Part shown: positions 1 through 13,321 of the stretch, piece after piece
How the letters are laid out: each line of letters opens with the position of its first letter
How positions within the stretch are numbered: position 1 is the stretch's first letter
Assembly: GCF_011075055.1 (NCBI RefSeq)
Contig: NC_058140.1
Coordinates: forward strand, 21,391,945 to 21,455,944
Source of the DNA: Mangifera indica
Taxonomy: Eukaryota; Streptophyta; Magnoliopsida; Sapindales; Anacardiaceae
DNA: 64,000 nucleotides
Reading direction: 5' to 3'
Program-made: the position numbers and the translations under genes
Notes under the pieces: generated by a model
Database searches by the model: none
Seen by the model: the letters and a program-made list of their open reading frames with translations, nothing else
What the model was told of the DNA's origin: nothing

Positions 1-1169
<1,169 letters not shown>

Positions 1170-1230
1170 TTTTCTAAGAGAAAAGCAGTGTGGAATTGGG
1201 AGGGTTTACGTTACGGAGAAGAAATAGAAT

Positions 1231-2290
1231 TAGGGCATGCTAGGGCTTTTAAGAATAGCCTTTATAGGTCATATAATTGGATACCAAAACGCTTCCGTTT
1301 TATCCCCTCTATAATTAAATTCAAAAAATAATATTTAATTTTTCATACAAACTAAAGTACAAAATATTAAATTAAAAAAAAAAAAAAAGTGAATTTGGCT
1401 GAATTCTACCCCTAATTAAATCAACAAACAGTGGACCTACATTAAATCAGGTTGTTCAACAGACAGACAGACAGACGCTTAAACAACACTAATATTTCAA
1501 TTTAAACTCAAATAATTATGAAATGCATCAATCCAACATTCAATTACGTGCCACCACCTTAATAATTTTTCAATTAAAATTAGTTATTAACAAATTCAAT
1601 AAAACTATATATATAAATAAGATATATTAAATTATAATAATATGTTATTACTTATAGATAAAATTATATATAATATTATTTTAAAAAATTATATTCACAC
1701 ATAATAAAGCTTTAATTTGAAGTTGAATATTTATTTAGATTAATTTGAATCCATTCATTTTTTCAAAAGAGTACAATTCTTTCTTTTTTATTTGGGTTTG
1801 GATTTGATTCAACTTTTTTTTGGGTTTTTTTAATAGAATAAAGCACAGCACACTAAACAAAAAATAAATGAGAAAGGTAGGGGGTCTCGCCCTCTACCTA
1901 ATTATAAAATTACCCGTCATCCATCCCATTGATCTAGTTAGTGTGTGATTGGGTATGGTGTGCTCCTCCTGCCTTTTAACCTTTGTCTTGCAGCCCCTAA
2001 TCCTATATTTCAGAATTATCTTAACATCCACATGATTTTTTTTGTTTTCATCAACCTCCCCTAATGTAAAGCCATTTTGTGAATTAGTAGTATGATGTCT
2101 TATGACAAAATATAACTCACACAATCAACCCATTTAATTCTAATGGGAGTAGTTGGTGAATTTCCGAAAGTATAGGGTGTTTGAATAAGACAACAATTAG
2201 GGTGGATATGAAAATAAATACCAAGTTATCACTCTTATAAATAAATAAATAGAGTTTTTTCTGCTCTTTGTTTCTTCGCATCGTATAGCA
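1231..2290. other. Intergenic region between divergent BCD1-like and AAK1-like genes
   Basis: AT-rich DNA with A and T homopolymers, an (AGAC)n stretch near 1463-1477 and no convincing coding content. It must contain the promoters of both flanking genes, which are transcribed away from each other. I could not assign specific elements. Confidence 0.6.
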
Positions 2291-2950
2291 CAGGGCAAAA
2301 ACTATAGGTGCCTCAGATCTTGAGCAATCTCAGCCTGATTCACCCTTTTAATTTTTTCTGGTCTTCTGAATCGATTGTACTAGCAGGTGCATTTTAATTC
2401 TTTTTCTAAATTTATGTGGTTTTTGTTTTTTGTTTTTGAAGATTTGATTGAAGTTTGTAGATCGTGAGTGCTTGAGTTGATTTGTGTTTCTTTTGGTTTC
2501 ATCTTTAGTTTATTTGATCTGGGATTCTTTCAGATCCATTTTTTATTCGTTGTATCCATATTTTTCACCTTTTTTTAGATTTATTCTTAGATCTAATAAT
2601 ATCATAGGCTCCAACTTAAAGCAGGTTCATTTTAAGAATGGATTGTTTAGATTTCAGTTCAATTGATTGCGAAATCAAATTTGAAGCTTATGTGGACTTT
2701 TAGCCAAGGACGACGGGTTGTTTAATTGATGCTCAAGATCATTATTAAATTCGTTGTATTGTTTCATTTTAATATGTTTGCCCATAAGAAGCTCTTCTGA
2801 ATTGAAGAAAGATGTTTTTTGCAATTTTTTTTGTATGTTGCGGTAGAGTTTGTAATGTCTGATTAATAAAAGAAATGTAATTGATATTATTTAACTCATG
2901 TTTGTGTCTTCTTTGTTATGCAGTGATTTGTTGTTGCAATCGTCTCAATT

Positions 2951-5900
2951 ATGTGGAGATTCAAACCATTTATGCAGAAGGAGCCAACTGGGCTTGAGGG
3001 TCGTGCTATTGATGTTGGCAATCTCAAAATTCATATTCGGAATGCCATTGCTGAAGGAGGGTTCTCTTGTGTTTATTCAGCTCGTGATGCTGTGAATGCA
3101 TCAAAGCAGTACGCATTGAAGCACATGATATGCAATGATGAGGAGTCATTGGAACTTGTGATGAAAGAGATATCGGTGATGAAATCTCTCAGAGGACATC
3201 CCAATATAGTCACACTTCATGCCCATACTATTATAGATATGGGGAGGACAAAGGAGGCTTTTCTTGTGATGGAATTTTGTGACAAGTCCCTGGTTAATGT
3301 GTTAGAAGGCAGAGGTGCTGGGTATTTTGAGGAGAAACAGGCTTTAGCAATTTTCAGGGATGTGTGCAATGCAGTCTTTGCAATGCATTGTCAATCTCCA
3401 CCCATTGCTCACAGGTTTCGTGACAATAAACTTGGCCCTAGTTAGTTTTGAGTTTAAATTCATCATGTTTATAAATTATCATACAAAATACTCATGTTAA
3501 GACCCCATATAGTTGTTTTACCAAAAATCATTAAAACAATTGTGGCTACTCTGTGTTGGGGGTAGCATGGGATCGTTCATATTGTTTTATCAGTTACAAT
3601 ATGATACCTGATTATCTTTAGTTATATGCCTCTGTCGTTCAGAGCTATATATATCAACACTAGTCACAGTTACACTACCCATTTATGCTTGTTTATTTTA
3701 CTTGCTGTTATAGTAATAGGGAGGGAAATACTTTTCTCGTTCATAGACTAAACTCTGGTTGTTTATTCTTCTTGACTGCCTTTTTCCAGAGACTTGAAGG
3801 CTGAAAATCTCCTTTTGGGTTCTGATGGATCATGGAAATTGTGTGATTTTGGAAGCACTTCTACCAATCATAAGCGTTTTGAGAAGCTTGAAGAAATGGG
3901 TGTTGAAGAAGATAATATCCGGAAGCACACAACACCTGCCTATAGAGCCCCAGAGGTTAATTGATAAAAATTTGCTATCTTGAATTTCTGATCTTTGGTG
4001 GTAAAAATATTTGATACCTATCTTACTCCTTTATTGACTTAGATGTGGGATCTGTTCCGGAGAGAACTTATAAATGAGAAGGTGGACATATGGGTAAGTC
4101 AGTTGGTCATCATTTTCTCTGTGTGAACTCCAAGTCATTTGTAAAGTCAGAACCTATAAATCCTTCAAACTAGAAGCAGGAACTGAAGATATCCTGTCCA
4201 TGTTTGCAGGCACTTGGATGTCTCCTCTTCCGCATATGCTACTTCAAAAATGCATTTGACGGGGAATCAAAATTACAAATTTTGAACGGGAACTATCGTA
4301 TTCTGGAGTTGCCGAAATACAGCTCTTTTATTACAGACTTGATTAGAGACATGCTTCAAGCTTCACCAGATGACAGACCAGACATCACGCAGGCAAGCGC
4401 TTTGCTTGATTGGCCATTCATCTCCATGAACTTAGGTTAGTTTTAGATTGATATACCCATGCCATTATTATGTGCAGGAATTCTAACATTTTGCTTACTG
4501 ATGCTGGGATTTTCTTCCCATGGTGACAGGTGTGGTTTCGTGTTAATGAGCAGCTACCTGCTGGGTTACAGAAGTCATTGCCTGATAGACCACCTGAAAT
4601 GCAATCTTCTGGTCATGAAGGTGAGCACAGATTTCTACCATGCATCTAAGCTTCATTTACAAGCATGTCGATAGACATCTTTTTCTGTAATGAATTCTCT
4701 AATTTGATTTTCAAGATCAAATTTGTACCTCAATTGATATAGAATTAGAACTAAAATTTTTTAATAAATGAATTACCGGCCAAGCTTTGTCTTATTTTTT
4801 TTTTTCAAAGAAAAAAGAAAATCTACATGGCAGGTATTATTTTAAACTAAAAAGAAAATGGCCATTATTTGTGGGTGTTCAAATATCTGTTCTTTTGATC
4901 TTTGATTTGATTAAAGAGTATGCCATTTGTTTATTATATATAGCAGGAGTATCAAAGCCACCAAATAGGTCACCTCCGATGCCTCAAAGAAGCCCACCAC
5001 CTCCTCCTTCATCTGCAGAAGCAACTAGAAATGTATCACAGCCATCTGTTACCTGTGGGGTAGGTGGAACTGGCGGTTCACTTGGTGCTTTTTGGTCTAC
5101 TCAACATGCTAAGACCTCAGTTGTTGTGGAAGAGAACAGCCTGCCTAAATTTGATGAAGAGCTGACTAACTATAGCTCAACAGTACATGATAGAAATCGA
5201 CCAGATAACCATCCTTTACCCAAGAATACTAGCCCTGTAAAAGATGAATTTATACGGACTAATGTGATGAGAAGAAATGTACATGATAAACCACACAAGC
5301 CTGAGGATGGTCCTTCCAGAGATGTCAAGTTGAATTTTTTCCACAAAGACACAGATTCTGGTGTAGAGAAATTGAAGGCATCAAGACCTGATACCACAGC
5401 TCCCTTCCAAGATGAAGCTTTTAACTCTTTTGTTGCTGAATTTGATACCACTAAGCTGAACGCAGGAACTGGTAATAACAAATCAGGAAAAGAAGAAGCA
5501 TTAGAAGTTGAAATAGAGAGGCTGAAAGCGCAATTGAAGCAAGCCAATTTGGAGAAGGCTGAAATGACATCCAAATTTGAAAAGTTATCTGCCATTTGCC
5601 GATCCCAGAGGCAGGAGATACAGGAGCTCAAGCAAGCTCTTGCTACTAGATCTCTGTCACCAAATAAAGACACTACAAGAAATCAAATCTCACCTGTGAA
5701 TCAATCATCTGCAACACCTCTGGTATTGTTTTTAATAATATAAGTTTATGATAATCGTATATCTAGTGTTGGACATTATATTTGATTCCTTCATAATATT
5801 CATATTTTTTATAGTATTTTTACTTATATCAATCACTGCAGAGGGAAAAGACTGAAGGAACACTTGGGGAACTCCAGAAAGGTAAAACTGACTTGGGTAC

Positions 5901-6189
5901 CTCAACTCCAGATACAAACTCTTGGCAGGCATTTTCTGAGGATCCCAAGCCAAAGCGGATTGCCCATTCTGTTAGGACCAGAAATGGCCCTCCTAACAAG
6001 CAGGCTGCTCAGCCAACTTCTGGTTTTGACACATGGGGTTTTGGAGCAGAGAGTTTTTCAGCCATCTCTACAGCCAGCAGCCACAGAGCAAAACCAAATG
6101 GTGAAGGAAACAGTTCTCAGGGCATTGGGCAGTCAAAGATTACAGACAACCAGTCATCTGTCCAACCTGCTGGATGGGCTGGTTTCTAA
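2951..6189 (+). CDS. NAK/AAK1-family serine/threonine protein kinase
   Basis: Kinase of the Numb-associated/AP2-associated kinase family, known in animals for phosphorylating AP2 in clathrin endocytosis; the plant role is inferred. Coding exons: 2951-3414, 3790-3955, 4043-4093, 4210-4392, 4530-4620, 4947-5722 and 5842-6189, in frame throughout, giving 692 residues. The kinase domain spans about residues 25-285: the glycine-rich loop is EGGFSCVY, the ATP lysine lies in YALKHM, the catalytic HRDLKAEN begins near residue 154, CDFGS is at 173-177 and TPAYRAPE follows. The tail is proline-rich (PPNRSPPMPQ), then has a coiled coil (EALEVEIERLKAQLKQANLE) and a Trp-containing end (FDTWGF, PAGWAGF). 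A 5' UTR intron is likely at 2386-2923. Intron 4 appears to use a GC donor (CAG|GCAAGC). Nothing in the sequence suggests damage. Confidence 0.93.
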
Positions 6190-7132
6190 CTAAAGCAAAT
6201 ACTGGTTTCATTTTATGTGCTCCAGCGTGGGAAAGATAAGGAAAAACCAGAAATACAAGGTTTGGTGGTCTTCTTTTGTTTTGAGTGGTTGCAATTTGCA
6301 GACCATCAAATGCAATTGAACATTTGCACATGTTATCTGAACTAAGCATCAAATTACAAATATATACTTTTTAAATGTCACAATTGTTGTATGTTGAGTA
6401 AGAAAATATTTTTTTAATCATTTGTATTTGGTTGATAAATGGGTAATTGTATTTATGGAGGCTTGGGTTCCAGGTCCTCGACTTGCTTGTCTTGTGCTTA
6501 GTGGTGTGAACTGAGAACATTACTCAGCTAAATCTAAAACATGCAGCTTACCTGCTGTAGTTATAGTATGGTTCTTGAATAAAATCAGTTTGGTTTGGAT
6601 TCAAAAGCGGTTTTCAAAACTTCAAATATGATTCAAATTTTTATCGTATTTTTTGAATTGTATTGGAAAATAATTTTCTAACATATTTGTGTTGAATTGT
6701 TTTGTGTAAGTTTTTGTATCTTTTATTTTTAAAAAAGGCACATTTTGTCTGGGAGTCATGATATGATTTTAGTTTTGAATTTGTCTGGTCAAAGTATGAT
6801 TTATTTGTTAGTAAAATTCAACAGGCTCGTAGTTATATTGCCCACAGCTGCAAGATTATTAAAACTTAAAAGACTTCATTTTTGGGATGAATATTCTGTT
6901 AAGTTCTGACAAACAACTGTAATTACCAGGAAATATAACTAAGAGATGAGATGAATATAGAGAAGTCTCTTACTATAAATTCTATATATAATTTTTCCTG
7001 TAAGGCCAAGGTATACATGGCAATTAAATCCTGTAGATACCTTCATGGGTATTCCTTTTGTTCATCACCTCTGCCTATTCCCGCCGTTTGTTCTTCATTT
7101 ACTTCTTTTCTTGGTAGTTAGTTCAACTGCAG
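6190..7132. other. 3' UTR of the kinase gene and intergenic DNA
   Basis: AT-rich sequence without open frames of note. The first few hundred bases after the kinase stop look like its 3' UTR. I see no gene or mobile element here. Confidence 0.55.
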
Positions 7133-7243
7133 ATGACAGGAGGGTCTCAACTCAGGCTGGCTAATGATGGTGAGCTTGTGCTCTATGACCCTCAAGGAAA
7201 AGAGAGAATTTTTGGTCACGCTGCACTGCTGGATGATGGATAG
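7133..7243 (+). pseudogene. Fragment of a B-lectin (D-mannose-binding lectin) domain protein
   Basis: A 36-codon open stretch reads SQLRLANDGELVLYDPQGKE and later HAALLDDG before a TAG stop. This matches the repeat pattern of bulb-type lectin domains in EP1-like glycoproteins and S-domain receptor kinases (LxLxxDGxLVLxD, then ALLDxGN). The stop falls where the family has the Asn of GNFVL. No signal peptide, second lectin repeat, PAN or kinase domain is visible nearby, so this is a scrap of a gene. The family call rests on a short motif match. Confidence 0.45.
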
Positions 7244-8283
7244 TTTTAAAAACGAAGGATTCTACCGGTGCAGTTGAATGGAATATTAAGCTCTGTGCAA
7301 TTTGAGAATCCAGAGTCCTCTAAATGCACCTCCACTTGTTATGGTATATATATAGAACAAAAAACACATGCTGTAAAAATGCCAGTCAATGGGGCAAAGT
7401 GGGGAAATACTGCTTATTCTAGCTAGTTGTTCAATCAGCACATTGGTATGGCCAGTGCTTAGATACAGCCACCCACTCATTTCATGTCCACACTTCCAAT
7501 GTGAGAAACATAACTTAGTGGCTGCATAATTAGTCACACTGAAATAGCGGACAAATGAAACAACTTAGGAGGCATGAATCACTAACAGCGGCAAGGATCA
7601 ATGAGACAAATTAGCTTTTCAATAGGCAATGCTTTAGTTTCTTCGAGCACCAAATGGTCAATTTCGAAGTGCCTATCTAAATGGGACCAAAAGAAGCCCT
7701 TTTGTGTTTGTTAATGTATATCTTGTTAAGGAGAATTTGCCTTTGTCATATAAAAATTGTTTTGAAAATCTTGCACTGCATGTTTTGTTTGTTACCTTTG
7801 GTAGGCATTTTGGAAGTATCGAATGCTCCTTGTTCTGATATCTGTCACGCATTGTCACCTTCCTTTAGCCGCGTATGCAATTTTTATATTCAATAATACA
7901 TCCATAGAAACGCCAAACAGTTATTGTTCCTCAACCCAAAAAATTTTGGTTGGAGTCTTTTTATCGACCTTATGAAACTTGTCAAAGTTGCATTTTTACT
8001 TGGGAAATATTTTTGATTGTTTAAAACTTTGGATGTATCAAAACCAAACAAGATTATTGTTCCTTCCTATCTGACTTGGGATGTCGACATTATGTTGAAG
8101 CTTTCCACATCAGACATGGAGATAGAGAATCTCCTGCCTATAAGTTGATGTGTTCATGCTGTCGTTTATTGCTTCTCCTCCCTTTTCTCATTTTCTTTCT
8201 CGTTTCAGCCTCATCCCCGACAAGATTTAGTGCTATCCTGATGATCATTAATCAAAAAGAGAAAGTTTTTTTGTGTAGTGTAA
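7244..8283. other. Intergenic region without recognised content
   Basis: Open frames on both strands are short, hydrophobic and unlike known proteins. I see no repeat structure or gene remnant that I can name. Confidence 0.5.
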
Positions 8284-11200
8284 ATGAATACTCAAAACAG
8301 AAAGACTCACCTGCACAACTATGGATCTTATCAGCAGCCTTGTAACATGGGACTTGTCTTCCAGTCTGAGTTATCAGAGGTAGTGGGGAGCTCAACCAAG
8401 CCGAATCCAGGGTCTTCTAGCACATCAAGCATCATTTCCAGCCAATCACCTGATGAGGTTTCATTATTCTATGCAACAGATGAGAACTGCAATGAATATG
8501 TACAAGGGCATTCAGACACTGATGGCTTACCTACATGTTCTCAAGTGTCAAGTGATCATATTTCGACTGTTCCATTGCATAGATCTTTTAACCAAGATTC
8601 AAAAGTTGACAATTTTGATCTTCAATCAGCGGTTAAATTTCACCTCCAAAACAGTCAGAATTTCGATTCCTCTAAAAAGGTCTATAAAAATTCTTACTGA
8701 AACTTTTCATACATGAACAAGTCAACAGAAGAAGCCTTCCTGAAACAGAGGCAAAGATATGTTAGTTTTAGCGACCCTCAAAATCATAGGGTGAGTTTCA
8801 GTAGATTTTCTTTTAATCATTTTTGTTTTATGCAGGTGATAAACATGGTGCCTAATACGTTGACAAATTCATTCTCTTGCTTTCAGATTAACTATCAAGC
8901 ATTCAACTGCCAGCTTCTGAAACCAAGCTCTTTATATGGCACGAGCTCTGGTACTCATAGTGGTCTTGATCCAGCAAGACCAAGAATTACAAATAAAACA
9001 AGAATAAGATGGACTCAAGATTTTCACAGTTGATTCGTTCAAAGTGTAGAATGGCTTAGAGATGTTGAAAGTAAAATCTACATAATATTGTAATATCGTG
9101 ATTTTATAGCACGGTTTAGTGTCAATATATTGTTCACTTTAGACATATAGTATATCATAGATTCAAAATGTATCCTAACAGTTTATGAGTCATCTTATCT
9201 TATTTTCCACAAGTGATGTGGGATGCAAATGTTACAAAGATATGTTTTTAATTTATTCAATAACCTATTCTTTCTTAGCTCTCTACGTTTGTAGAGGCTA
9301 CTTCTAAAGAGATTCTTAAGTTGATGGACATTGATGAATTGACTATCTTTCATGTTAAGAGTCACTTGCAGGTTAGGAGTTCATTAATGTTCAATTATAG
9401 ATGTTATTTGAAGAAGGATCCTCATCTTTTGAAATTTAGAAAACCATTTTTTTCTTATAAATATCGAATTGTTAGTCACTGATCTGATCCAAATTGAGAA
9501 GACGCCGTCGCTCTACTCCTACAAGAGGGTTCAGAAGAGGTTCCCACTTGAGTTTGCATTGGAGACTTTGTGTTACAGAGTGAGCATGCTCGAGTCGAAG
9601 GTTAAGAGATAAATTGAAGTAAGCAGGAAAAATTAAACTGAAGGTAAAAATCGAATACATGGGAGAGAGACGTTTCTCTCTCCAATGGCTCTCCCTCCTC
9701 TAACGACCTTAGCTTCCTTCAAAACTCTTCAAACCTTCCTAATAATATTTTAAAGTTAAATTTTGATCGATTATTAAATTTATAAATTTTATTTATTTGA
9801 TGTAATTGGTTCAACCAAACATTTATATTAATAAAATGTCTACTTCACTTGGATTCAATGGTGATTGAAGCTTAAATCACCGGCTCCAGCTTCTCCTTTG
9901 CCATTTGTCCATTCACTCTTCCCCTCTGACCGTGCACCTGCACCTACTGTTGTTGTCTACGCTTTTGCAACTCGGCAAGCTCAGCTTCCAAGCCGCATAT
10001 CAAATTCTACTATGGTAACATTTTCTAAACATTCGAGCTAGTTAAAAGTACTTTTGTGTCGACCCTAACATGACTTGATTTAGTTTCGATGCGTGTTGGG
10101 TTGACTCAAATTAAATTTCATTTCAAAAAACTTAACATTAATTAGTCCACGTGTTGCTCTCCCATTGCTCGATTTTGGTTGATTAAGGTTGTTAGGAAGA
10201 AGAAAAGAAGGAGGATAGACTTAAATCACCTAATTACCAAAAAAAATGTAAGAATTTCATACTTTATATACTTGAAATAATTTGAGTTAGGTAATTTAAA
10301 TAACTTTTACTTGTATAAGTGTGTAAGATGAACTTTTGGGAGTTCTTCTAGTGTCGAATTGTTGGTGGTAAAATTTGCATGAAGTATATTGAACTGTTGG
10401 AAAATTCAATGCAATAATGAAAAGAGACATAAAAAGATAAATAGATAATCGATACAATCAATTTTTAACATGCACATTCCAGAATCAACTAAAGGTATAT
10501 TCTTATCTTATCCTTGATGTGGTTCTTAAACTATTTACTATCCCTTGTTTTCTTTTGTTCATGCCAATGCTAAAGGTTTATGGATTGTGAAGTTCTTGCT
10601 TCTTGTTTTGCTTAACATAAGGATAATATAGTAGGCATAGATAATAATTATTACCCTACACAACACTCTAGTCACAAAATAATTCATAAAGAATATAAAA
10701 CATTGTCCTTTTTCTGGTTAGTTCTCGAGAGCACTCAATTAAAGCTTGTTGTTATGTTTTTTTTATCCTTTTACATTAAAAAATTTAATTCGTGAATTTT
10801 TCTTTTCCCTTTCTTTTTTCCTTTTAATGTGGTATGGTGGTTCCACCTGAGAATTACTTCATCACTTGCATCTTGTATTTTACTTAACAATTGCATTTTG
10901 CGTTTTATACATTTGTATGGATTTTACTTTTCATAAGCGGATAAATCAAAGAATGAGAGGAAAAATGATATGAATGCAATGGTGCACTTTGATGCTAATA
11001 TGTAAGCTTTCAATAATCTTACATTCTACCTTATGTTATGTTTGAATGGTCTTGTTCATTCTTCAAGCCAAGATACTAGATTAAAACATACCTTGATTTG
11101 AAGAAGGAAGAAAGGGAGATCGTTACATTCTTTCTTTTTAGCCATTCTCATCTTACTGACCCATGATACTTAATCAACAGAGGCATACAACTTGTAGAAA

Positions 11201-11458
11201 CGTTGAGGCTGCAACTAGTTATCCAGAAGCGCCTACATGAACAATTGAAGGTACTCTTTTTAGCTAAATTTTATTCCAAGAACGGATATATATAGATATA
11301 TATACAACAAATTGTGTTTCACTTTACCGGCTTAGGTCCAAAGAAATCTACAATTGCAGATTGAAGAACAAGAGAGGAAGCTCAAAGAAATGCTAGATCA
11401 GCAGCTAAATACAAACTGTTCTCTTTTTAACACTCAGGATGCAGATATCAGAAGATAA
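8284..11458 (+). pseudogene. Broken MYB-CC (PHR1-like) transcription factor, copy 1
   Basis: Recognisable exons: 8284-8790 (N-terminal region), about 8887-9070 (TKTRIRWTQDFH, start of the GARP/MYB domain), about 9294-9371 (KEILKLMDIDELTIFHVKSHLQ, split here as KEILKLMDID and ELTIFHVKSHLQ), a probable exon 10938-11001 (DKSKNERKND), 11181-11250 (coiled coil with the LHEQLK hallmark) and 11337-11458 (NLQLQIEEQERKL to a natural stop). Family members bind P1BS-type sites and act in phosphate or developmental control. Lesions: a TGA at 8698-8700 where copy 2 has a sense codon, a deletion just after it, a TGA replacing the residues after WTQDFHS, and disruption of the KYRIA exon near 9455. The last two exons remain open. 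Loss of function appears certain for the DNA-binding domain unless unusual splicing rescues it. Confidence 0.8.
9474..10353. mobile_element. Candidate 0.9-kb insertion flanked by a 10-bp direct repeat
   Basis: The decamer tcgaattgtt occurs at 9464-9473 and again at 10354-10363. The first copy lies where the KYRI exon of the MYB-CC pseudogene begins (aaatatcgaattg). The segment between has no counterpart in the second MYB-CC copy. It contains two coding-like pieces: 9482-9612, which reads VQKRFPLEFALE and CYRVSMLESKVKR in one frame before a stop, and about 9860-10010, which is Pro/Ala-rich. Flanking repeats of 9-11 bp suit a Mutator-type insertion that carried gene fragments, but I see no clear terminal inverted repeats, so chance repetition is possible. 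Confidence 0.3.
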
Positions 11459-12159
11459 CCTCCAAATGAACTAGAAAGTTTTGTGTTTTTGATATGGAGG
11501 ATTTTAAGGATACCTACAACACTTCTAATATAGTATGTTGAAAATCTCATCATTGTAATGCCGGATTAGTTGGATGTGAGAAGCCTTGTGTAACACACTT
11601 GTTTAAGAGAATAATGTCCATCAATAAATTTCATTCGTCAAAGAGACAAAGAACTGATAAACAATTTTGCCCCAAGCAGTTCATATGATTTGTTCTTCAG
11701 TGTATTGTCTCCAGTTGGCACTTGAGAATTAAACTTGGGAATAATCCCTGAGAAACCCCTTGTTCCAGGAAAGCAAAAATCACAGCAATTCATTTTACTC
11801 TTAAATGATATCTGATATTCACCTAAAGTGTCATGGTTTTGGAGAATCATTGAAGAAACAACCAGGTTTCATATTTTAGAGTTTATCAAATAATTTGGTC
11901 ATCTCCCTGGCTGGCATAGTCATGGAATATGCATTTGGAAGCAATTTATGGACAAATTTGCAATCAACATGTACAATTCATGTCCACTTCTGCCTTGGAC
12001 ACAAAGTCCATCACAATTTTGCTCTTGGTTTTTGCAACTCAACTGTTGAATCATTCCCAAATTATGTGGATATCCATACATACACAACATCTTTTATGTG
12101 TGGAATTTGCTTAGCTGTGATACAAAGAACTTATATTTTCATCATATTACTGAATGAAA

Positions 12160-12483
12160 CATCAAGCCTCTGACTGAAAAAGTTGTACCTGACATGGCAA
12201 ACTGTTTGGCTGGTCCAATATTGACAGATGAGTAAGGATAGCAGAATGTAACAATTGACTTTCTCTCCTTCAATCTGTTCACAACCGCTCTATGATCCGG
12301 TTCTTTGTAAATCGCATTGCTTATAATCTGGATATTACGCCAAACACTTTATCAATTAAACGCTCAACAAAGCTGCACTATGTGTGACTTCTTCTGAGTA
12401 AAATGTTACATACCTCTGTGATGTGGCCAAGGTTTACCACAACAGCACCATCTTCAGATAAAATAGTGTTACATTGTCCACCT
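12160..12483 (-). pseudogene. C-terminal scrap of a 2-oxoglutarate/Fe(II) dioxygenase
   Basis: On the minus strand a first piece (12483-12417) reads LSEDGAVVVNLGHITE and ends at a GTATGT donor. A second piece from about 12329 reads IISNAIYKEPDHRAVVN followed by KERKSIVTFCYP and NIGPAKQ. This is the region of plant DOXC dioxygenases around the end of the double-stranded beta helix (GALVVNxGDxLQxxSNGxYKSxxHR), including the second His and the downstream Arg-x-Ser-like KERKSI. The HxD-containing N-terminal part is absent, so this is a gene relic. Residues after it drift into unrelated sequence. Confidence 0.5.
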
Positions 12484-13321
12484 TTCAAACTCTACATGTC
12501 ACTTCCCACATCACCTAGTGAACGAGTTTAGAATTACACTTGGGTAAAGCCTAAAAAGAAGCTCATGCGAGCCTAATCCCCAATTTAAAAATTTCTACTC
12601 TACTTGGTTGGATCTAAAATCTAAGAATATTGTATTTTTGGCTGGACCCAGGATCTAATATTGTAAGCAAGACATATTCCTTCGTGGTGTAAGCCCTAGA
12701 GATTTCTTAAGTCTTTAATGGTTCTCTATAATAAACAAATCTTTCCGAGTCTCTAATGATTCTCTATGATAAACATAACTTCCCAAATTTAATTTGTGCT
12801 GGCTAACATAAGAGATTCTAAGTGTATAGAGACGTGAAGTGTGCAGTTGTACATTCGCCCTAGAGGGCACCCAAAAATGTATAGAGACATAAAGCCTGCA
12901 ATTGTGCGTCCATGCTTAAGAAGATTAATTAATTTCATTCACCTATTCCCCATGGCCCGTATTCAGTTTTTTATTCATTGAGACTCATGTTCTCAATAAC
13001 ACAAGTTCCGGCTCTACAACATTTATCCAAGTAAATAATTTGTTGCATGTTTACTGGAATTATTATTTTTAAGTATTTGAAACTTTGAATGTATCAAAAG
13101 GCAAACAAGATAGATATTGTTTCTGTTCCTATCTAACTTGCAATGTTCAAATAATATCATGCATTGATGTTGGATTTACATTGGAGCTCTCCTTTAAGCA
13201 TATGAGTTCATGCCGTTGTTAATAGCTTCTCCTCTAGACTTTCTGATATATCTTCTGTTGCAGAAAAACAATATGGTCTCTTAATTCTTGTGTTTGTGGA
13301 AAGTTTTTTTGTGTTGGATAA

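Noticed and set aside
5170..5673. 167-codon minus-strand frame opposite kinase exon 6
   Set aside because: Shadow of a well-supported plus-strand exon with matching splice sites and coiled coil.
11638..11850. 70-codon minus-strand frame just beyond the MYB-CC pseudogene
   Set aside because: Reads GEYQISFKSKMNCC without any recognised motif; considered as the end of the dioxygenase relic but it does not align to that family.
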